A stretch of 64,000 nt of DNA from Euwallacea fornicatus (lineage: Eukaryota > Arthropoda > Insecta > Coleoptera > Curculionidae). The translations under genes and the position numbers were made by a program. Below, piece by piece: positions 58,900 to 64,000 of the stretch. Position 1 is the stretch's first letter; each line of letters begins with the position of its first letter. The notes beneath the pieces were generated by a model that saw only the letters and a program-made list of their open reading frames with translations, was not told where the DNA came from and searched no databases. The stretch is taken from the NCBI RefSeq assembly GCF_040115645.1, contig NC_089552.1, forward strand, positions 4,650,001 through 4,714,000, written 5' to 3'.

Positions 58900-61800
58900 G
58901 TTTTGTGTCCGTTGATTGGCAAATTATTTTCCATTGTGATATTTCAGAAGCAGAAATCTTGGACATCGTAGCCGTGTTAGAAGTTTTTTGGCGATTTTCT
59001 TGTGCAGTGCCGATCATGTATAGTTTTTAGTTCATATTTCAATTTTTTATATGCCGCAATAAACATTGATTTTCCTATCATCTAAGCTTACGGATTGTTT
59101 TCAATAAAACCGTTTGTGTGTTTGATTTTCTCTTTTACTTAACGTTTGTAAATGCTGGGAGAAACATTTTCCACCCTTTTTCCATAGAAATTCCTCCCAC
59201 CTATAAACATTTGTGTTATTTATTGTCTTTAATTAAAATGTTTGACGTAAGCCAGAGTCAGCTGTGTAAAGTGGTTCAAGGTCGAAGTCAACGTCATAAT
59301 CCATAGTCTGCGAATATAACCAAAAGGGAGCATGAAAATATAGTCACGTTTGTTAAAACTGTTTCAGTTCTTATTTTAACTTTACTACCAAAAACTTGTA
59401 AGAAATGTAAGTTTTAAATTGTGAAATATTCAAATTTTTCGATGATTATTTTGCATCATTCACATAGTGATACTTGGTAAGTAATTGTATATTTCCCTGT
59501 GAAGTCGGAACTTAAAGGTAAATGGGTAGTTGAATAAAACACGAACATATCAGTTTAATAACGTGCAATATATTTCGTAAATATACTATGACTAGAGTAC
59601 GACACGCAACATTAAGAGTTTAAATTAGACACTAATTAACTAAGTAAATATGCGTTGATATTGAGAAGTTTTATTGTACGCAAATAGTTTACATTATGTA
59701 CACAGTGGAACAAAAAACTACTAATTTGTGTGGGTATATTTTCGTAAGTTATTGCGATTGTATTATGTCCAATATTAATATCAATTTCATTTACTGATCA
59801 AATTTGAGTTCTCGGTCTATATACTGTTATGAAATAAGTTATGATATGTTGCACAGACAGTTTTGACTATTTTCAAAAACTCTGTAAAATTATTCTTGAC
59901 TAGCAATTTTGGAACGCCCTTAAGTTTATTTTTGTTCGATTTAATCGGATTTGTTACCCATCACAAAATCACAGTTTTCTCAGAAATGGACGGTTTTGAG
60001 AGGCATTAACAAAAATTAAAAAAATGTAAGTTTGAATTTGCTATAAAACTGGCAGATTTCAATTATAAATTAAATAAGAGGTAAAGAAATTCATAAAATT
60101 TTAAGGGTGGCCTACCTCTAAATTACTCCTTTTTGAACAGCTAGTCATTTAAAGTTTTTTGCACCTCAACATGCCAATATACGAAATACATATTTAAAAT
60201 CTAGTTGCTCTATGTGATAAAAATGCTGAAATACGGAATCTAGAAGGAAAAGTTCGTTTTATTCATTTTTTTGGGTTTCTTTAGGTAAAACTCAACAAAC
60301 AAGAACGATCAAAAACAAAAAGTATCTCACAAAAGTACCAAACGCATTAAAATGAAAGCAAAATGTGAAAGTGTGTCGAAGAAAAACCAGAGGCCCTGCC
60401 CCTTAATAGTCCATCCGGCTGTATTATTAAACTGAAAGTTCTTTTGCATTTTTTCTTACTACATTTTATCGCTTTAAAGGTGCAAATGTGGCAAAAAAAT
60501 AAAAGACATTTCATCATGACGTTTCTAAATATTACCTTTACAAATTCGCTATTTAAAAAATTAAATTAGACAAAGAAAAGCTTATGCTGGAAATAGTGCA
60601 CAGGGGAGAGATGGATATATTCATATATTTTAGTTGATCTTTGTTAATATTAATGTTAATTACTCTTTAAATGTGTTATATTGTTGTTTTAAAAGAGTTC
60701 AATTGAAACCAAAAAAGTTGCCGATGGTTGCACAGAGTCAAAATATCGAATCAAGATACTAAACATGGCTTGTTAGGAGAGTGGAAAAGACTTAACAAAA
60801 TGTAATTAATATAAAAATATTTTGTTCGCAAAGGCCGGAAAAGATAAAAATGGGTTTGCAAAATTTCGGGTTTTGGCGAATATCTTCGCAACAACTCAGA
60901 ATTTGTATATTCTCAAAAACGTATTTTGTTGAGCGACTAACTGCGCAGGTTTGTCACAATTTAAATGACATTGGAGCTCTTATGGTTTCCGGGATCCTGA
61001 ATTAAAATTTTGGACCATCTTGTAGAGTATAGCAAAGACAATTTACCATAAAACGCTGACAATATTTTGATTACAGAATCAAAATTTTATGCTTTCTTTC
61101 ATTCTTCCCAAAAAAGGAATGATGTGCTTAATTTATTTTTTAAGGGATATTAACTGTGAGGTCAGAATGTGCATATTTGTCAAGTAAATGAGATGCGCGC
61201 TAAAAATGAAATTTTTTTGTATGAATAAATAAAATTTCGTGAATTTGGGTGAAATAACTTTGAAAATCAAAGCTGTTCCTGCAATTAGAATTCAAGATAA
61301 CGAGCGATTTATGAAAATATATGGTTCATTTCCACAAGAAAATAGAAAATGAGGCTGTTGCAGATAAAAATTATCTAGTGAATGTTATAAAATACGGGGT
61401 GTCCCGATTTAAAAATAAAAGTTATAGTTACTTGCTTAAATTTGATGATAAAATAACATTAAAAATGATTTAGACTCGTAACGCTGTTTTTTATGAGTGG
61501 TCCAACTTTTAAATACTTTATGAAACAGTATAAAATGGTGTTTGCATTTGCTAATGGTAGCACCTATTGGCAAATCCAAAAATTCAAATAGTACTGTTGG
61601 CAGCATTTAAAACTGTGCAAGTAGTGACTTTAATTATAATTTTGAAGAGGTCCAGTGGTGTAAAAACGAGACAGTTTAAAATTTTCTGCTTTTTTTTATA
61701 GAAACAAATTTTGGGACTCAATTCAAAATAAGAATGGTCTTGTCTTTGTGAACAAGTTTTCAGCTATAGAAAAAAAACGTTCGATATACATTTCAGCGTC

Positions 61801-63540
61801 TCTTTCTCAGTTAAACATTTCATTATGTATTCTGAGAAGACACTTAATAAACTGACAATTTAGACTTTTTTTTATATGTATTAACTCAAATTTTATTTAA
61901 AAAAATATCTAAAAGTCTCGTTACAATTTTAAGTGATTAAGTTAGTGCTCGAGTTTGAATTAATCTTTCTTTGTGAGACATAAATCTCAATGTAAAATGT
62001 CTGGTTAGACTTGGCACTATGTTAAAAATTGACTACGAATTGTTAAGTTTGTATAAATATTTTGTTGAGCTGAGGTGTCGAATGTCGCTTTCTAAAACAA
62101 GCTGATAAGCTTGTTTATGTGCATTATTGTTCTAAGGTGACTAGTAAAAATTATAAATGGTTTAAGTATAGAAGAAAAAATCGAGAAGAGCATTTAGCAA
62201 ACGTGTTTACTAGATTTGGAACGTTCAACTCGTACCGATACTTATAACTGAACTGAAAGAAATATTTCTAGATGACGAACTATTTATCATGATGAAGGTA
62301 AGATTGACGTTCTTTACAATCATATGCAATATAACAAGTGTATTGAAAATTATTAATTAATTTCAGGAGTCTGAATGCAATTTTTGGATGAAAAATGTGC
62401 GAAGGGGCGTAGTGTCTTAGTAATCTTTTCTGATCCAGATTGCGTGAATTTTTACCACTGATCAAAATTTTATTGCGACATCTGGTTTTTAGTGTAGAAG
62501 AGGCAGTGAATTACTTTACTTAATATTGAGCATACCTACAAAAAGGAAAATAGTTTATTCATTCTTATTGATTTGAACTGTTTAAATATATAGTGGTTAC
62601 AATTTGTCCATATTGAAAAAATGTATTGTTTCTGCTAAAATACTGAGGAAACAGAATTTTTGAGCTATATGAGAGTAAAATAACTATTAGAAATTGTTAC
62701 ATGAAAACTTTGATAAGATCAAAATGTGGCTTAAAACACCATAAAAAATTATTTACATTTCGTCAATTGTTTTTTTTTTGACAGTAGCGCCACCAGCGGT
62801 AACTAAATTTGCCAATAACCGCCTTCAGTTGTCACCCAGAATACCCACGTGTATGTGTCTACGTGCCTTGTTTTCTCATTGGTTATTTAAGGTTGGTGAG
62901 TACATATCAACTTACTAATTCTAATAGAGAGGCACCCTGTGGTGCATCCCCAGTAGAAAAGGCTGTTTAGCTTGAAGTTCCCAAAGGTCTACCTACTACT
63001 CACAGTAATGTCCTTGTAATTTTGGAGTCTTCACGGCTCAAGACAAATAATTGTGTCCTTGGCTATTTATCCATGTGATTGCAACTTACATTTTTCACTG
63101 CTGCCTATCTGCCCGATCTTTTACAAGCTCATAAACTTCGACTTGTATCTATGAATAGATTAAAATAGTTACCTGCGCTTGCTCGAAGGCAAACAACCAA
63201 CGATCAATAAACAGTTGGCCCAGCAACAGTGTCAAAATGTCAGAAACGTGAAAATGTGATGTAATTTTGTTAAGTTAAAGAGGAATAACCTATCGGTAAG
63301 TCCACTTATCTTGATTCTATTTCAGACGTATGTATGTGTGAGAGTTAAATACTGAATAACGTTCTCGCATACTTTTTGGAACAATTTAGGACGGCACAAA
63401 AATGGGTACTATTAATAGCTATAGAAGATTTATAAGAGGTAACCCGCATTTAAATTGAAGTCGGTATTGGAAAGAACATCAATCAAACACTCAAATTTAA
63501 GCCAAATCTGAAATTTGCCAAATATCTCCTTTGTAAATAA
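58900..63540. other. Long non-coding stretch
   Basis: AT-rich, with no open frame of coding character and no splice-bounded exon. ACGGGGTGTCCCGATTTAAAAATA from about 61394 resembles a mariner/MITE left end, and CACCCTGTGG near 62933 faintly resembles a right end; they do not match each other well enough to call an element. It could be intergenic or a large intron. Confidence 0.4.
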
Positions 63541-63544
63541 TCCA

Positions 63545-64000
63545 TCAGCAAACGAAAGATGGCGGAGCCGTATCAGCAACACCGCACACCGCGAATTGTT
63601 TCAAGCCTCCGCACCCACAATCGCTTCCTTTGCAGAAAATCTTCCACATGCGTAGAAAGTACAACTTTTCTGTACGATTATGACGAAAATATAAACTGCA
63701 GCTCCTGGTAAACCTACGTAACTCACGCTTCCACTTTCAGAACTGAATCGCAGCTGGCGTCACAGCCGCTTGTCGGTGTCGGACTGCGATGCGTTTCAAA
63801 CTCGTTCTTCAATATTTCGTTCAGACGTCGCAGTCAGAGACCTCAACGAAGCGGTGAAAATGCAGTTAACGTAGTCGCCGAGTGCGCCAAAAGCCCTTCT
63901 CCCCTCATTCGTTCTTTTCCGATAGGGTTCGGATGTTTCCGTTGACGTATGTTGCGCACTTCGTCGTATTGTCATAGAAGGCTACAGAAAACGAGCGACG
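63545..64000 (+). promoter_or_regulatory. CpG-rich right edge, candidate promoter/first exon
   Basis: GC and CpG content rise sharply here. At 63559 AAGATGGCGGAGCC gives an ATG in good context with a 50-codon open frame (MAEPYQQHRTPRIVSS...) ending at 63711; AAGATGGCGG is also the YY1/Pho binding core found just downstream of many animal start sites. GTCGCAGTCAGAG near 63828 is initiator-like. The gene, if any, would extend past the window, so coding status cannot be judged. Confidence 0.3.

Noticed and set aside
1..64000. tRNA, rRNA or CRISPR features
   Set aside because: No cloverleaf with matching acceptor stem and B-box was found, no rRNA-like GC-rich conserved block, and no regularly spaced short repeats with unique spacers; the organism is a eukaryote.

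Overview
The window looks like nuclear DNA of an insect, possibly a beetle (low confidence on the order). It is AT-rich, its genes are split by short and long GT-AG introns, it carries many Tc1/mariner-type transposons with TA target sites, and four conserved protein-coding genes can be assembled exon by exon. All gene models come from reading splice sites, reading frame and family conservation by eye; no transcript data or database search was available.

Layout. (1) 1-4270: intergenic, with mariner-type inverted-repeat fragments and a GC-richer repetitive block. (2) 4274-17500, plus strand: a small secreted-protein gene of three exons resembling the insect 'rhythmically expressed gene 5' family. 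Its 8.4-kb first intron holds a dead Tc1-like element, an unexplained GC-rich block and a possible two-exon gene on the opposite strand; its second intron holds two tandem-repeat arrays. (3) 18.8-19.2 kb: a fold-back palindrome. (4) 19671-22672, minus strand: ALG11, an ER alpha-1,2-mannosyltransferase of N-glycan precursor assembly (five exons, 482 residues). (5) 23919-32365, plus strand: RAD54, the SWI2/SNF2 motor of homologous recombination (14 exons, about 765 residues), lying head-to-head with ALG11. Its introns carry two mariner relics and other repeat debris, and two introns use GC donors. (6) 35323-53593, minus strand: the eIF4E transporter 4E-T (20 exons, 1127 residues), a translational repressor and P-body scaffold with the N-terminal eIF4E-binding motif and the conserved C-terminal WF motif. 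(7) 53.6-64 kb: no gene I can support. It holds MITE ends, a piece of non-LTR reverse transcriptase, a dispersed repeat shared with RAD54 intron 10, and CpG-richer promoter-like stretches near 58.7 kb and at the right edge.

The most striking object is in an intron of 4E-T (36126-39022). An apparently intact DD41D mariner with 219-bp inverted repeats sits at the exact centre of a spacer-less palindrome (arms 291 bp). That palindrome sits at the exact centre of a second spacer-less palindrome (arms 124 bp). Each layer has its own CAGGGT-type ends and TA target site. The whole makes near-perfect inverted arms of about 634 bp, which in the 4E-T pre-mRNA would fold into a long double-stranded RNA.

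The four host genes (a secreted protein, ER glycosylation, DNA repair, translational control) show no common pathway; their proximity looks incidental.
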